DNA of 64,000 bases. Origin: Scortum barcoo (taxonomy: Eukaryota > Chordata > Actinopteri > Centrarchiformes > Terapontidae). Each line of letters begins with the position of its first letter. Position 1 is the first letter of the stretch. A program made the position numbers and the translations under genes. The stretch lies in the NCBI GenBank assembly GCA_023238725.1, contig CM041553.1, positions 12,267,492-12,331,491 on the forward strand, read 5' to 3'. The notes beneath the pieces were generated by a model. That model worked only from the letters and a program-made list of their open reading frames with translations, had not been told where the DNA came from and made no database searches. Shown here piece after piece: positions 47,577-60,600 of this stretch.

Positions 47577-48080
47577 CAGCTCCCCACCTGCACTGTAAAC
47601 AGTGTTGGCAGAGTACTGCTTCCCCCTTCTGAGGCGCCGGACGGTTTGCCAGAATCTCTTCGAGGCCGACCAATCGATAGGTCCTCCTCCATGGCCTCAC
47701 CGAACTCCTCCCAGACCCGAGTTTTTGCCTCCAGGACCGTCTGACCGCTGGGCTGCAGCGCTTGCCCAGCCTGCCGGTACCTGTCAACTGCGTCAGGAGT
47801 CCCACAGGCCAACATGGTCCGATAGGACTCCTTCTTCAGCCTGACAGGCATCCCTTACTTCCGGTGTCCACCACCGGGTTCGGGGGTTGCCGCCACGACA
47901 GGCACCAGAGACCTTGCGTCCACAACTTCCGAACCGCCGCGTCGACAATGGAGGCAGAGAACATGGTCCACTCGGACTCAATGTCTCCAGCCTCCCTCGG
48001 AATCTGTGAGAAGCTCTTCCGGAGGTGGGAGTTGAAGACCTCCCTGACAGAGGGCTCGGCCAGACGTTCCCAACAGACCC
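47577..48080 (-). pseudogene. Rex3 linker between endonuclease and RT
   Basis: Fragments in several frames (VCWERLAEPSVREVFNSHLR, CRGGNPRTRWWTPEVRDA, EAKTRVWEEFGEAMEED) form the normal linker of the polyprotein. At least three frameshifts occur in 500 bp, showing neutral decay. Confidence 0.82.
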
Positions 48081-48982
48081 TCACAATACGCGTTTGGGTC
48101 TGCCAGGTCTGTCCAACTTCCTCCTCTGCCAGCGGATCCAACTCACCACCAGGTGGTGATCGGTTGACAACTCAGCCCCTCTCTTTACCCGAGTGTCCAA
48201 GACATACGGCCGGAGATCAGATGAAACGACAACAAAGTCGATCATCGACCTCCGGCCTAGGGTGTCCTGGTTGCCACGTGCACTGATGGACACCCTTATG
48301 CTCGAACATGGTGTTCGTTATGGACAAACTGTGACTAGCACAGAAGTCCAATAACAGAACACCGCTCGGGTTCAGATCGGGGAGGCCGTTCCTCCCGATC
48401 ACGCCCCTCCAGGTATCACTGTTGTTGCCCACGTGAGCGTTGAAGTCCCCCAGTAGAACAATGGAGTCCCCAGTCGGAGCACTATCAAGTACCCCTCCCA
48501 GGGACTCCAAGAAGGCCGGGTACTCTGTACTGCTGTTCGGCCCGTAGGCACAAACAACAGCAAGAGACCTATCCCCAACCCGAAGGCGCAGGGAAGCGAC
48601 CCTCTCGTTCACCGGGGTGAACTCCAACACATGGCGGCTGAGCTGGGGAGCTATAAGCAAGCCCACACCAGCTCCGCCGCCGCTCACCCTGGGCAACTCC
48701 AGAGTAGTGGAGGGTCCAGCCCCTCTCAAGGATCTGGGTTCCAGAGCCCAAGCTATGCGTGGAGGTGAGCCCGACTATCTCTAGCCGGTACCTCTCAACC
48801 TCCCGCACGAGCTCAGGCTCCTTCCCCCCCAGCGAGGTGACATTCCATGTCCCTATTGCCAGAGTTTTGGTCCAGGGATTGGGTCGTCGAGGCCCCCCGC
48901 CACGACTGCTACCCAAACCACATTGCACCGGCCCCTCATGGACCTTCCTGCGGGTGGTGAGCCTACTGGAAGGCGGGCCCAC
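48081..48982 (-). pseudogene. Rex3 AP-like endonuclease region, frameshifted
   Basis: This is the N-terminal apurinic-like endonuclease of the element, which in active copies nicks the target. Three frames carry it in order. They are GTWNVTSLGGKEPELVREVE (48862 on); VNERVASLRLRVGDRS with LLGDFNAHVGNNSDTW (GDFNAH at 48433-48450); and MIDFVVVSSDLRPYVLDTRV with the terminal STDHHLV (near 48150-48167). Frameshifts lie near 48690 and 48260. The usual catalytic Glu motif (ETH) reads STH here, which I recall as common in Rex3 relatives. Fish gene catalogues often mislabel this segment as craniofacial development protein 2-like. Confidence 0.87.
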
Positions 48983-49300
48983 GTCGCCATTTCGGGCTGA
49001 GCCCGGCCGGGTCCCGTGGGCAAAGACCCGGCCACCAGGCGCTCGCCTGCGAGCCCCAACCCCAGGCCTGGCTCCAGGGTGGGGCCCCTGGTAACGCCAA
49101 TCCGGGCGACGTAACGGTCCTTGATGTTCTTCTGTTCATGATGGGCTTGTGAACCGCTCTTAGTCTGGCCCGTCACCTAGGACCTGTTTGCCATGGGAGA
49201 CCCTACCAGGGGCGTAATGCCCCTCGACAACATAGCTCCTAGGATCATTCGGGCACACAAACCCCTCCACCTCACAGTAAGGTGGCGGTTCAAGGAGGGG
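48983..49300 (-). other. Rex3 5' leader
   Basis: The 5' end of the element reads CCTCCTTGAACCGCCACCTT from about 49298 downward. CCACCTTA at 49278-49285 can fold on TGAGGTGG at 49267-49274 (one G:U pair), a short 5' hairpin. Presence of this leader shows the insertion was not 5'-truncated, unlike most Rex3 copies. Confidence 0.75.
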
Positions 49301-49311
49301 CTAACAAAGTC
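49300..49311. repeat. Rex3 target-site duplication, 5'-side copy
   Basis: Identical to 45884-45895. Confidence 0.9.
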
Positions 49312-52300
49312 AACTGAGAAATTTAAGAATACTGTCTAAAGTATAAAGGAAATGTATCCATTTGAACATGGCATCTGAGAACATTTTTCTCTCTCTCTAA
49401 ATTAAAGTCCAAATTTTTATTCTGAAATATGCTTTTAAAATCAAGGGAACAGTAAACCTAATCTTTAAAGCCATGTATCTTTATGACTCCACAGAGCATT
49501 TTTCTCTTTTGTCTTATTCGATAAAGATGGTTGATTTTTTAAATTGTGGGTACTTACTTGGGTTCATGCTATGATAAAAGCATGACTGATGCATAATTTA
49601 TGGCTGATTCTACCAAAAGTTGCACAGCGTATACAGTACATCACAGCTGCACCTCTCGGGTAGAAGTTTGGTTCATCCACCTAATTTAATAGCGGCAATA
49701 GTGATTTAATGTAATGTTCATTTGTCTGTTAAAACATCTCTTGTATCTTTCTGTTGATATGAGCAGAAATAAAATGTGCTTCTGTTCTATATGAACCACA
49801 CGCCTTAGAAGGAAGGTCGTTTGCAGCGTGTTCCCAGAAATAGACTCGTCCCCCACTCTCCCAACATGATGTGTTTATCACCTTCAGCCAGGTAGCAGAG
49901 AGGGAGAGTGGAAAACAAAGACTGAAACTGTCCACTTGCGTGATGTTGCTGTGACCCCGTCCACCTGCTTCTCTCCCCCTCTCTGTTTAAACTCCCATTA
50001 ACCATTCACACTTAATGGCTCCGGTATTTCAGACAATTTAGGGCCCCTCTCCAGCAGAAAGGACGGTGCGATCGAGCGTGGCAGTGAGCTAATTGAAGTC
50101 CGCTGACACCATTAGCAAACTGCCATCAGGCTGATAGCCAGTCGTATAACAAGAGGCTGAGGGCCGAGGAAGAAAGACGGGGCGACAGCCGATGATGAAC
50201 AACACAACACTGATTTCTTTCTCACAGGTCAGACCACGTCCCCCTTAACAAGCAGAGGGAGCGAGACTGGATATGAGGGCAGCTACGGATGGAAATGCAC
50301 AAACATGTACGTATTTACACGGACATACCAGTGTGTTTTTACAGTTTTGCAGGCTGATGTCTCTCTGTCATAGTTTCAGAATTGCACAACTAACACCATA
50401 TAATCCTGTAACTAATTCACCTCGCACTTATTGTGAAGCAGCACTCACACTGGTCCAGTACTCTGCTGCAAACATCAGTCTTATCTACAAAGGTCATTGA
50501 ATACAGTGACCTGCCAGCTTCTGTCACGCACTGGCCTTTATCTCTGTGGCCCATGTTAATGCACCATGACTGTTGCCTCTGCTGCAAGGACTAACAAGTG
50601 TACTACTGCTGAAAATGGGCTTTGTAGAGGAGACTGAAAAAAAGGGATGAGAATGAGATTATGTTTTTGTGTGTTTTATTTAGTCTCTATAAATATTGAT
50701 TATATTTGGTAAATAAGTTTTTAAAGTATCTTCCAACACCATCTCTGGATGTTACCCAGAGTGGAAATCAAATCTGCAGCCCTGGCAGTGTTAACAATAT
50801 TAAAGCATTAAACTACCCCCAACCTGGCTCAAGGAGCGCCACAGACGGGACCTAAACAGGCCAGTAACATGCTGATCTGAGCCATCGTCTCTCCCACTGT
50901 GCCGTGGATTTGATTTGGCTGCAACTGTCTTTATTTCCCCTGGGCTGCACTGCTATCACAGTGAGGCAAGGAGGTGAGCCATCTTGCTGAATGGAAATGC
51001 TCCCATAGATGTGCAGTATGTGAGAGACTAGCCCTTGGGACCAATACTGGCTAATGGCTATCTGATTGACTGGGCAAAGAGAGGAAGAGATGTGAGGAAG
51101 TGAAGATGGGGAGTGCACAATGGTGACAAGCCTGTCTGTCTGTTTGTCTTCCCGAGCACTCTTGCATGACACTATGTAGAGTGTGTTTATGCATGCTTAT
51201 TAGTCTTTGGTATATACTTGAGTGTGCTTGTGTGTGTGTTTGTGCGTGTGTTCTGTGTCCCCCTCCCCAATGCCTTTCAGCCCGTGGCCCTAATGAAGGC
51301 TGCTTACAGTATAATGAGAGATGTGGTCAGATAATGGAGGAGGTAATTACTCCGGTGTGTAGCAGCCGCTGGTTAAGAATTACATTATTGATCGGCCAGA
51401 TGCAACAGCATGACAGGCCAGGGAGTGACGCAAAAATGGAGATAGGAGAAAAATCAACTCCTAAAATAAACAGCTCGTCTGTCTGGCTTCAAGGCAATCA
51501 AGGCTGAGCCATGAGGCACACAGGTGAACGGAGAGCGCACACACAAACGCAGCCCAGCAGAGCAACTTCCCTCAGCAGGGAACATCTGCAGTAATGTGAG
51601 TGTGTAGTGATCCAAACGGCTCCACTGAGCAGGCAAATTTGTAGACTGCAGCTCAGCCGAGTTAAATGTTAGTCTGTGCACTCCAAATGCAGCTCTAGCA
51701 GAATGATGAAAAAGAGAGATAAATCCGGGAAACATTTATTTCACATCAAATAATGTACACCTGATTTCATTTGCTCCGTGTGGCCATTGGAACGACTACA
51801 CTTAATGTGACAGCTTTGCCCGGGAACTACTGCACTGCCTTCAGCAGCAATTTGCACTGAACACAGCCAGTGCTTCTACACTTACTTCATAACCAAGTTC
51901 AACTGCAGTTGTGGTTGGGCAAAACTGCAGAGTTTCCTCCACAGGCACATTTGCTTGTTAAGCTTTAAAATTGATGCAGCAGACCAAACAAGCTTTTTTT
52001 TATGGGAAAGAATCTGGAGACACTAAAGCATGACACCTTTATGTATTAAGTCAATATTTATCTCATACAGTAGAATAGTTAAAGCTGAAACTGTTGGTTA
52101 GTGGGAGCGTTTACAACCTGTTGATGTTAGAGTGAAATTGACTGCCTGTTGTTATTACAGTTATACCTAGATGACAGCAGCAGACAGTGAACACTCACAA
52201 CGACACATGCTGCACACACATTATCTTGACCCACAACCCTTCAACACCAGCAGCAATCGACTCATTATATTGATTCCCTCTTAGACAGCAGCTTGTAAGA

Positions 52301-55300
52301 CATTAGGATCTTCTCTAGTTCCCCAGGTCCTCCGACCCAGCCCATGTTAGAGCATCTCCTTACTTTAGCAGGGCATCAAAACCTGACAGTGAAAACAGCA
52401 GCCTGCTACATCTGAACGTCCTTATTTATACACATACACGTGACTAGCCTAATTTTTATCACAAACACCAACTCAAGGCTTGACGTTCCGGCATAAATCT
52501 CACATTCAGGAGGCAAACAAGGTGCTAACTCCAGTTGTTAAATGCCAGCGGGGCCGCACACAGCATAGGTAATTATGGAGCCAGATCTGCCCGCTAGCTA
52601 TCAGCAGTGTGCGTACGTATGTGTGTGTCAGTCTGTATGTGCGGTGCTATGTAGGAGCGTTTTGTGTGTGTGTAGGTGTGATTGCCGGGGCTTTAGCTTT
52701 TCATTAAAACAGAGGGCCCTGGCAGACTGGTGCTTCAGTGTCTGTCCCCAGAGGCTGCTTTTTTCCATGAGCTCAACGCGAATCAATTCGCCAACCTGGG
52801 GAATGGAGAGATGGATGTGAAGGTGTAGGCTGAGGGATGGATTGGCGGATAGCGGGGGGAAGGAGGGAGGGAGGGAGAGAGAGACAGGCAGGGACTGAAG
52901 CATGGCAAACAGGATTGATGACAGAGAGCTTCACTAGCATAGAAATCCCTTCATTTTTGCCAGGAGGCCTCCTGTGGGCGACTGCGTAACAAAGTCAGAG
53001 GAGCTGGAGAAAAGAGGAGAGAGGAATATTGAACAAGGATGACAGTCTCTTTCAGTCATCCCTCCATCCCTGGAGTCATGTCTCTCATATGTGTAATGGC
53101 CAGAGATACTTGTACTAAATACTCAAACTCTCACTTTCATGTTCAAACAATTGTTTTGCACCAGTCTCATCATGTTAAATCTGCTATAACGTGCATAAAC
53201 ATATTTTACTCTGTATGGTTTGAAGGCTTGTAACATTTATTGGTCTCTTGTACGTCTATGGGGAGGAGTAATGTCCAATGTGTCACAAGTATTGTCAGTG
53301 TACACAGAAACCTTTACACTCGTCACAAAAAGACAGCCTGCCATTTTATTGGCATATTTGTTACTTTGTCCTCTTCCTAATGAATATATTCATGCATACA
53401 GGCTTGTCTATTCCTTCCCCCTGTTTTTTGTGAATAGGTCACGCATCTTCCTTCACATTTCCAAAGAGACAAAACCCTAACAGATCGCAGACTCTGCACA
53501 CAAATCAAAATGTCTGTTCCAGTCCATCTCCTCAGCCAGGAAAATAAATAAGTAAATACAACTCGTAAAGAAGCTCACTCACGTCTTGCCAACTTCATGA
53601 ATAGTCAAGAAACGCTCTCTCTTTCTTCACCCACTAACTTCATGAGAGAAGGAACTAGTGACAACACTTGAAAAAATATGAAGGAAAGAACTTAAAAAAT
53701 CCTTCTGACCAAATCAGTTTTCATTGATGCCAAACTAAAACACACTGCTAAGTGTTGCATCAGCCGGTGTCGATGTGCACTTGCCGCTCCTCAAAGTTCT
53801 ACGAAGACTCGCTATTGTTGAACATTAGTGTAACTCTCCTCCTAAACACACAGTACAACATATTGTGGCCAAATGTTATTGACAAAAGCCCATTAAAACC
53901 TCATTACAGTCCTAGCCATACACTAACAGGAGCACATTGTGGCCAAATGAACTGCTGCTAGAGCTCGTTGCTGTGGTTGCAGGCCTAATGGAAAATCTCA
54001 AAACCTTTCAGGGCTGAGAGGAAATTAAAATCATGGTGAGGGAGGCTTCTTCTCAATCTATACATCTCTAAGCGGTAAAGCGCCTTAATATGCCTCAAAA
54101 TAAGCCAATGTACCTCGAAGTTTCCTCCAAATGATGAGAAAATGGGCCAACAATCTCCAGTTTTTGATTTAGTAATCAATAATACAATTCAACTCTGTTT
54201 TTCTTTTCAGCCCTCTCATGTTAGGGTCTGAACAACAACATCAACAATCAACAAAAATGCTGTCTGGCTGTTATGTCATGTCGGAGATGTTTTAATAACC
54301 GTTGTCTCACACTGGGAATGCTTTCTGCATGACTTCATCAGAAGCTCCTGTCTCGCCATGCCAGGGACTGTGGAGACTCTCCCCCCTGTAAAATGGGCTG
54401 ACATCACATTATCCTTCACCTCTTAGACGCCAGATAGGAGCAAGAGAGGTGGTCTGTTGAGACACTCACTCATGCTACTCAGATAATTATAAATAAGTCA
54501 AAAATCTTCTTCCTTGGTCTCCCTGCTAGGCAGACCAATTGTCCCATAAAGGACACTACTGTGCAATTACCCTAAATGAAAACCCCTCTGAGGTGATGAG
54601 CCCTCTGGTGGATGAGTATTAGCATGTCCACAATACAAATAGCAATTTAAGTCCAGTTTGTAGAGCTTTCCCTTAATGCCAGCCACCATGCTAGAATGAC
54701 AGAGCTCCTCTAAATTTAACTGGGGAATGTTAATATTTGGGTCAAGTGAGGAAACTGTTGCCTGCTCTGATGATGAATAACACTGATGTGCTTTACAAGT
54801 CATTTCAAATCACACTTCTGTTTACTATCATGCTCTCAGCCTGTTTGACCCATCTGCGGGGATTTGCATTGTACTTTGTCAGTCTGCGAGGTCTCTGCTT
54901 AATCTTTGTCTGCATTTATACTCCAATGATTTTAACCTTGGATGTCTAAGTGACATGTACGCACAGACAGAACCCTGCAGTTTCCAGCAAACTGTGGCAG
55001 AATGGCTGTTTTTATGTTGTACTGGACACCCCACTGTGGTGTTTATTATGTATTTTAACTTTAGGAATGCATGGCTGGAATTAGGTAAATATTTAAGACG
55101 GGAAGTCAAGGTATCACAGAGACAATAGTTTTCACAAGAGGAAGTGACTCAGCAGTCCACATTACTGATGCTGCGTTGCAGATGTAAGTGGTGGAGCAGG
55201 GATAGTGGGTGTGCGATAACAAACACTCTAGAAGAGACATTACAGGCGCATTGCAAATTAGACTTCATTCAACAGCCATCAACATCAGACAGAAAAGACA

Positions 55301-57050
55301 AGAGGTAAGAGGCAAACTGATTTTCTATATTAGAAAGCTGGTGTTAGCGCAGCAGATGAAACCTTACTGTTAAAAGCAGATTTGATTATGATCCTGGTGT
55401 GTTTCTAACTGTGCGATAATAGAACCCCAAACACACTGATAGTGTGACTGAAACAGGAGATTTGCTCAGCGTTCATTCAGTAAAGTCTGTAAAGTCTATT
55501 CAGAAGTATAGACTTTACATATATATGACCTACGTTATGAGACTTCATTTCTACAAAACAAAAGAGAGACACACAGCCATATAACAAATGAAACTTCCCA
55601 CAGATGGTGAAAACTGTTTTTTAATGTGTTGTTTAGCTTCATACACCAGGGCTAAAATCTTTCAATAATGGAGGATAAGCTTGTTTCATAACTTTTGTTG
55701 GCCAACTTTTATCAAGCCCGGAAGCCCTGTGAGAGAACTTTCTCAAGTGGATTAAAATGACATTTCTGATTAGTTTGTTTTGGCCCAAATGGCCATGGAG
55801 CTACTCCCTTGACACCAAAGTAATATAGCCCACTTGTCCTAAATTGACTGCCTCAGCATGGCACACTTTCCAGCTTTATATAAGTGTAATTTTAAAGTTG
55901 TGTTTGGTCCAAGCCTAGTCTTTTTTTTTTTTTTCTAAAGACTAATTAACAAGGAAAGTTTTATAAAAAAAGAAGCTGCTGGACGTTCTCTCTGGCAAAA
56001 TTACAATATTCCTAAGACATAGTAACCTGCTATTATAAACAAAGGAGTGTGTTGGTGGGGAAACAGGAAGCAGTGTTGTGAACTTGGACATTTAGCTCAA
56101 CAAGGATGAATGTCATTCTTGGATGCTTTCCAACAAGTTGCTTTCTCTTGCATGTAAATGACATTTAAATGTATTCTCTAGTAATTGTACAGTACAATTA
56201 AGTTAGTTTAAAAATGTTACATTTAACCTAACCTTGAGTTGTGCTAACTGATGTTTGTTGACAGGGCATAAAACCAAAATAATAAAAAAAAATGAAAGTA
56301 TTTAAAAGATAAAGTTCCTTGAAGCTAAGGGGAACTGCAAACTGAAGTAATAAAACACGTGGCCTTGTCACTATGAGGGACCCCTTTCAAATACAAGTGA
56401 GCGATTGTTAATAAATAATATTGATTATAGCTTCTTTAAATGTGTGTGACTGAATAGAACAAACAGAGCAAAATCTAAGCCTCTTTTACAAAGGACCTTT
56501 GAGGATCTGTTGTTTCTGTATTGCCTCATACTCCTATTGTCAAATGTTTATGCTGTGGGGATGAGGGTCAGCGGCCTATTCCATGCATGTGTTTCCTGCT
56601 GTACAACTCAGAATTTTTCTTTGTCTGAGATGATTTGCTTCGCTCTCTGGCATTTACTAGGACAGCCGTGCAGCCATTCTTTTTGTTGCCTTAGTAATCT
56701 GAGGTGACTGATCTGACCAGCCAGCCTTTGGCAATCTCTCTCCTCGATCTTCTGTTGATTTAGACTATCACTAAGATTGCCTGCTGCAGCTGTCAGATAA
56801 AAATGTAAAAGTTGTCAGGAAGCATAACTTCTAGATTAATTTTCAGACATGCTTTGATGTTTGAAATGAGTGTTAATGTAAAACGTGCATATAGTTTGTC
56901 ATGCCGGGAAAACATTTCCATTCCAATGTAGGATGTACGGCTCCATTCTTTGATGAAAGAATTGTGACTGGAAACCCCACACCTCTCGCAATGAGCCACC
57001 TTAAACAATAGCCAATTTTTAAATTTAGTACATGGTGCTGAAACACGTGT

Positions 57051-57082
<32 letters not shown>

Positions 57083-58244
57083 ATGGTGTTATGGATAGAG
57101 GGGTTGCAATGGGGCATTCCTTGTTTTGCGCATTTTTTCCTATTCGCCTGTTTGCGTCCTTCATACTCTCCAGCCCCCCCGTCCCCCAAACCACCCGCCC
57201 TCAGGTCAAAACCCTCTCATCTCCAACAAGGCCACCACTTAACACTTTAAATCCCCAGGACTTGTTGTTGCAGGAACATATTATTGATGTTTGTCCTGGT
57301 TCTTTTTTCGTGTTGGTGACCTATAAGGAAAAGATAATGGGTGACACTTCCTTAGCGCCTTCTCTCACCAAGGGAAAGCTCCTCAATCGCAGGGTCATAG
57401 CGGTGTGGGAGCATTGATGGAGGCCATTTTCATCAGCAGTCAAACAGCCCATTTTCTGCACTATCACTAATGGACAGGGCTATCATTTATGAAGGGTAAT
57501 GCCTTTAAAGGCGACATCAGTGGAGGCTAATGATCTGACCGGCACTCTGTTAGAAGTAATTCTTTGTTGGATGATATTTAGACTCATACATTTATGAGGT
57601 GCTTTCAGTGATGAATGGTGAGCATGTCAAAGTTATATTGATGGCTGAAAAATTTTCAAGAACTCTATTTTAACTGATTCATCTACAATGGAGATGCGTA
57701 TCCTGCAGGTGAATAAAAATGCTGTAGTGCCTGTGGAGATCAGCTCTCTTGTGAAAATCAAATATATCTCGGACCCATCTGAGATGTGAATTTTCCATTT
57801 TCAAAAGTCAAAATGTATACAGTTTATATAGATACTTCCTGCTTTGCCCCCTCCAATCTTTTTTTTCCTTTCCTCGTGCACTTAATTATTCACCTGAAAT
57901 ACATCCATGCAGGTTTGAGTTCTCCACACACACATATGTTTTCTGTGGACACACCCTGTCCCCCTCTCATCACTGCCAGATTAAGGACCCTGCAGCACCC
58001 TGTAAACAAAAGCATAAATCACTTGCGCTTCTCCTCAGCTGCCTGACTGAAATTCATGGGTCCCGGCTCCACTAAATCACAGTGAGTGCCCAGGGGAGGC
58101 TAGAAGGCTAATACACACTGTCCATGAATACCATCGGCAGCGAGGCCAGTCCTGTACGTCTAAACACAGTCAATTCAGAGATGGATTGCCCTAAGCTGAG
58201 TAGCCACAGGGGGAGATGAGAACACCTGTAAAGATGCCAAGGGT
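49312..58244. other. Intergenic: no gene seen
   Basis: Nothing coding or RNA-like was recognised in 8.9 kb. Minor items are a T run at 55921-55934, an 11-bp perfect stem (55489-55499 with 55508-55518) and a (GT)n array (57046-57082). Some stretches (for example 51250-51480 and 57480-57790) are low in repeats and could be conserved non-coding sequence, which cannot be tested here. Confidence 0.5.
57046..57082. repeat. (GT)n microsatellite
   Basis: A GT array of about 18 units with one AT break. Confidence 0.95.
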
Positions 58245-58480
58245 TTAATAATTGTAGCCAAGTCAATTTTATCTATTTAGCCCAATATCATTAATCACAA
58301 ATGTACCTCAAAGGGCCTCAGGGTCTATATAGCATATGACACCCTCTATCATGAGACTCTTGATTTGGATAATTAAAAGATCCCCCCCCCCTTTCCCCCC
58401 CCAAAAAAAAAAAAAAATTAACATAGAAAAAATGGAAGAAGCTGAAATATGTAAAAAGATGTTTTTACAGGGTGGCAAAT
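58245..58480 (+). repeat. Fish dispersed repeat fragment with C/A homopolymers
   Basis: TAGCCCAATATCATTAATCA, then CCTCAAAGGGCCTCAGGGTC and CATATGACACCCTC, match a recalled high-copy fish repeat (AGCCCAATATCACAAATCAC..). An insert-like run of C11 T3 C8 A15 (58382-58417) sits where the usual family has a short A-rich tract. The class is not assigned. Confidence 0.55.
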
Positions 58481-58689
58481 TGTCCAGTACAAAAAAAGAG
58501 AGAACAAGAAAGAGAAGATAAGGTGAGAGAGAGAGAGGGGGAGAACAGAAACAGAGAGAGATGCTTGGATGCTCATGCTTGTGGAACAACAAAACAAACA
58601 AACAGGGTTAGAGAGATACAGAGTTTTTTGTTTTTTTTTAAGAAAGTCCACTGTATCCTTGCTGACAAGTCAAACATGAACTTTAAGTA

Positions 58690-59680
58690 CAAGGCTTAAT
58701 AGACTCCTTGAGACTGAGACTGAGCTGTCGGGCAGATAATGGTGACAGTCATAAGGCCTGAAGCTATCAAAGAATGACCAACTAACTGAAAGTTTAGGTG
58801 AAAACCTACAAAGTTTGGATTTAAAGGCCTAAACAGACTGTCTGATGTCAGCAGGGAGGTTATTCCAGCGAAAAGGAGCATGATGGGAGAAGGCCCTGAA
58901 GCCAGATGACATTTTAACTCTGAGGACAAACTGGAGCCCTGTACTCTAAGAGTGTATCAGTGAGATCAGACAGATATAAATGGGTGACGAATGAAACATT
59001 CTGATGGCATTATCTGGTCAATTAATTTAATAATATTTTTAGAACAAAAGTGATTAATGATGGCACTAGTCTAAATACGTAGGCCTACAAATGTTATCTG
59101 TTCCTAATCAAGCCACGGATATATTAATAGGAAGACTTTCAGTAGTCTAATACATCAACCTCATTGGGATGTACCTGTGTTTACAGAGGGAAACAGCTTT
59201 TACCCTTAAATGATTCTATAATTTAAATATTTCTCTCAACTTAAGTCGTGAAGTAGTGCAGTAGTAGTGAGCGCTGATACCCTGCTGTTTCATTTTATTC
59301 TGTGTACTGCCGAAACAGGCCCTAAACTGTGCAGCTGAATATCATCAGCATAGGAGTGGAAGTTAATTCCAAGATTATGTGTAATTTGTACAAGAGAGAA
59401 ACTATAAGGGGACAAAGGTGGACTAAGAACAGAACCCAGAGATGTTCCATATCTAATATACTATTACTATAGAAAACACACTGTATTCTTTTCGAGAAGT
59501 AAGACTTGAACAATGCGAGAGGAAGGCCAGAGATGTTAAGTTGATTTTCCAGTCAGTATAGGAGTATACAGTAGGCTACATGTGGTGAGAAAAGCCTCAT
59601 TGAAATCCAGTAATAGATTCACTACGATGGAATCTGAATCCAGACTAAATGTAACTCGCATGTTAAGTCAATCTCTGTCA
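58690..59680 (+). repeat. Fish dispersed repeat block, continuation (unclassified)
   Basis: Scattered blocks such as GGAGGTTATTCCAGCGAAAA, GAGTGTATCAGTGAGATCAG and CATCAGCATAGGAGTGGAAG match, in the same order, a high-copy non-coding repeat I recall from many teleost genomes. It probably belongs with the fragment at 58245-58480. No coding capacity is seen; the right limit is uncertain. Confidence 0.5.
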
Positions 59681-60414
59681 TTCCCATACCAGGTAGCTGA
59701 CCCTCACTATACAACCAATGCAGAGGGATCTCCACAACAGTATCCCAGAATTAAATAACATTAGTAGTAAGCCTTGATCTTTTTTTTTTCCTGTCTGAGA
59801 AAAACAAAACCATGAGCTTGAAGGTTAACACTTGGCAAGTTTGAGTAAGTTTGGCTACAGTGTTAAAAGTAAATCTAGGATTGTGTTCATTGTTACTGAT
59901 TTAGTGACAGAAATAGGACAGCTAACACTTGTAACACAATACACACTAGTGCAATGAGGTGCAGAAAAATTCCAGTTTTGATTTTCTTTTGGACAAAAGA
60001 GGTGTAACTAAATCAAGGAGACTTGAAAGAGCAGTACACAGAGGCTGGACCGAAAACGTAATATCAGGGGACAATTTGAGGGAGCATGAAACGGGATGGC
60101 ACCCTCTTGGTTAACATAAACACTTTACTTCATCAGCCTCAACAATAGAAGGTAGGAAATGTGTTTCCTTCCCTCCCAAGTGAAGGTCTGTACATACATT
60201 TAATGTGTGTAGATAGCTGCAACTGAACTCCACAGCACAACCTATTTAGTTTGTTTTGCTACGTCACACGCACTAACATGTTATTTCCTTTTTGCAGTCA
60301 ACACATGAAGTATTACCTTTCCATTGCTTATTGAAGGTTTACTGTGGTGTTGTTGTTAAGAGATTATGCTGGTGAAGCTGTGTTACTTTTTTTTTTTTTT
60401 TAAGCCATGCTAGG
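59681..60414. other. Intergenic, possibly decayed repeat
   Basis: No feature can be supported. It may be further diverged sequence of the preceding repeat block. Confidence 0.35.
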
Positions 60415-60600
60415 AGTATGACTTTTGGGATGTTAAAGTCATCATCCAAGTCCACCTCTTGGGTCTTCTAACAAATATTAGATGGATTACCATGACATTT
60501 CTTTGATCCTCTGACTTTTCTTCTAGTGCCACAATGGCACTGATAATTTTGTTTGATATTTTTACTGAAATGTCATGACAACTATTGAACATATTAGCAT
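60415..60600. repeat. Fish dispersed repeat fragment (unclassified), opposite orientation
   Basis: AGATGGATTACCATGACATT, then GATCCTCTGACTTTTCTTCT and AGTGCCACAATGGCACTGAT, match a recalled fish repeat (..GGATGGATTGCCATGAAATTT..CCCCTGACTTTTC..AGCGCCA..), probably the same family as 41735-41860 in inverse orientation. Confidence 0.5.

Larger units (their letters stand above)
45896..49300 (-). mobile_element. Rex3 non-LTR retrotransposon (RTE clade), near full length
   Basis: A 3.4-kb element on the minus strand with one RTE-type polyprotein region: 5' leader (49300 to about 48983), AP-like endonuclease (about 48850-48080), linker, reverse transcriptase (about 47580-46330) and a C-terminal tail region (46326-45920). 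It ends in a short-repeat tail (GATGAA units, 45896-45917) rather than poly(A), as RTE elements do. Identification as Rex3 is specific: 46820-46840 and 47267-47286 correspond, with about one mismatch each, to the two Rex3 RT PCR primers I remember from the fish literature. Perfect 11-12 bp target duplications flank it. Several frameshifts make it inactive. Confidence 0.92.

Noticed and set aside
46368..48286. Plus-strand ORFs of 70-174 codons across the Rex3 element
   Set aside because: They are antisense shadows of the GC-rich retrotransposon coding strand with no recognisable protein.
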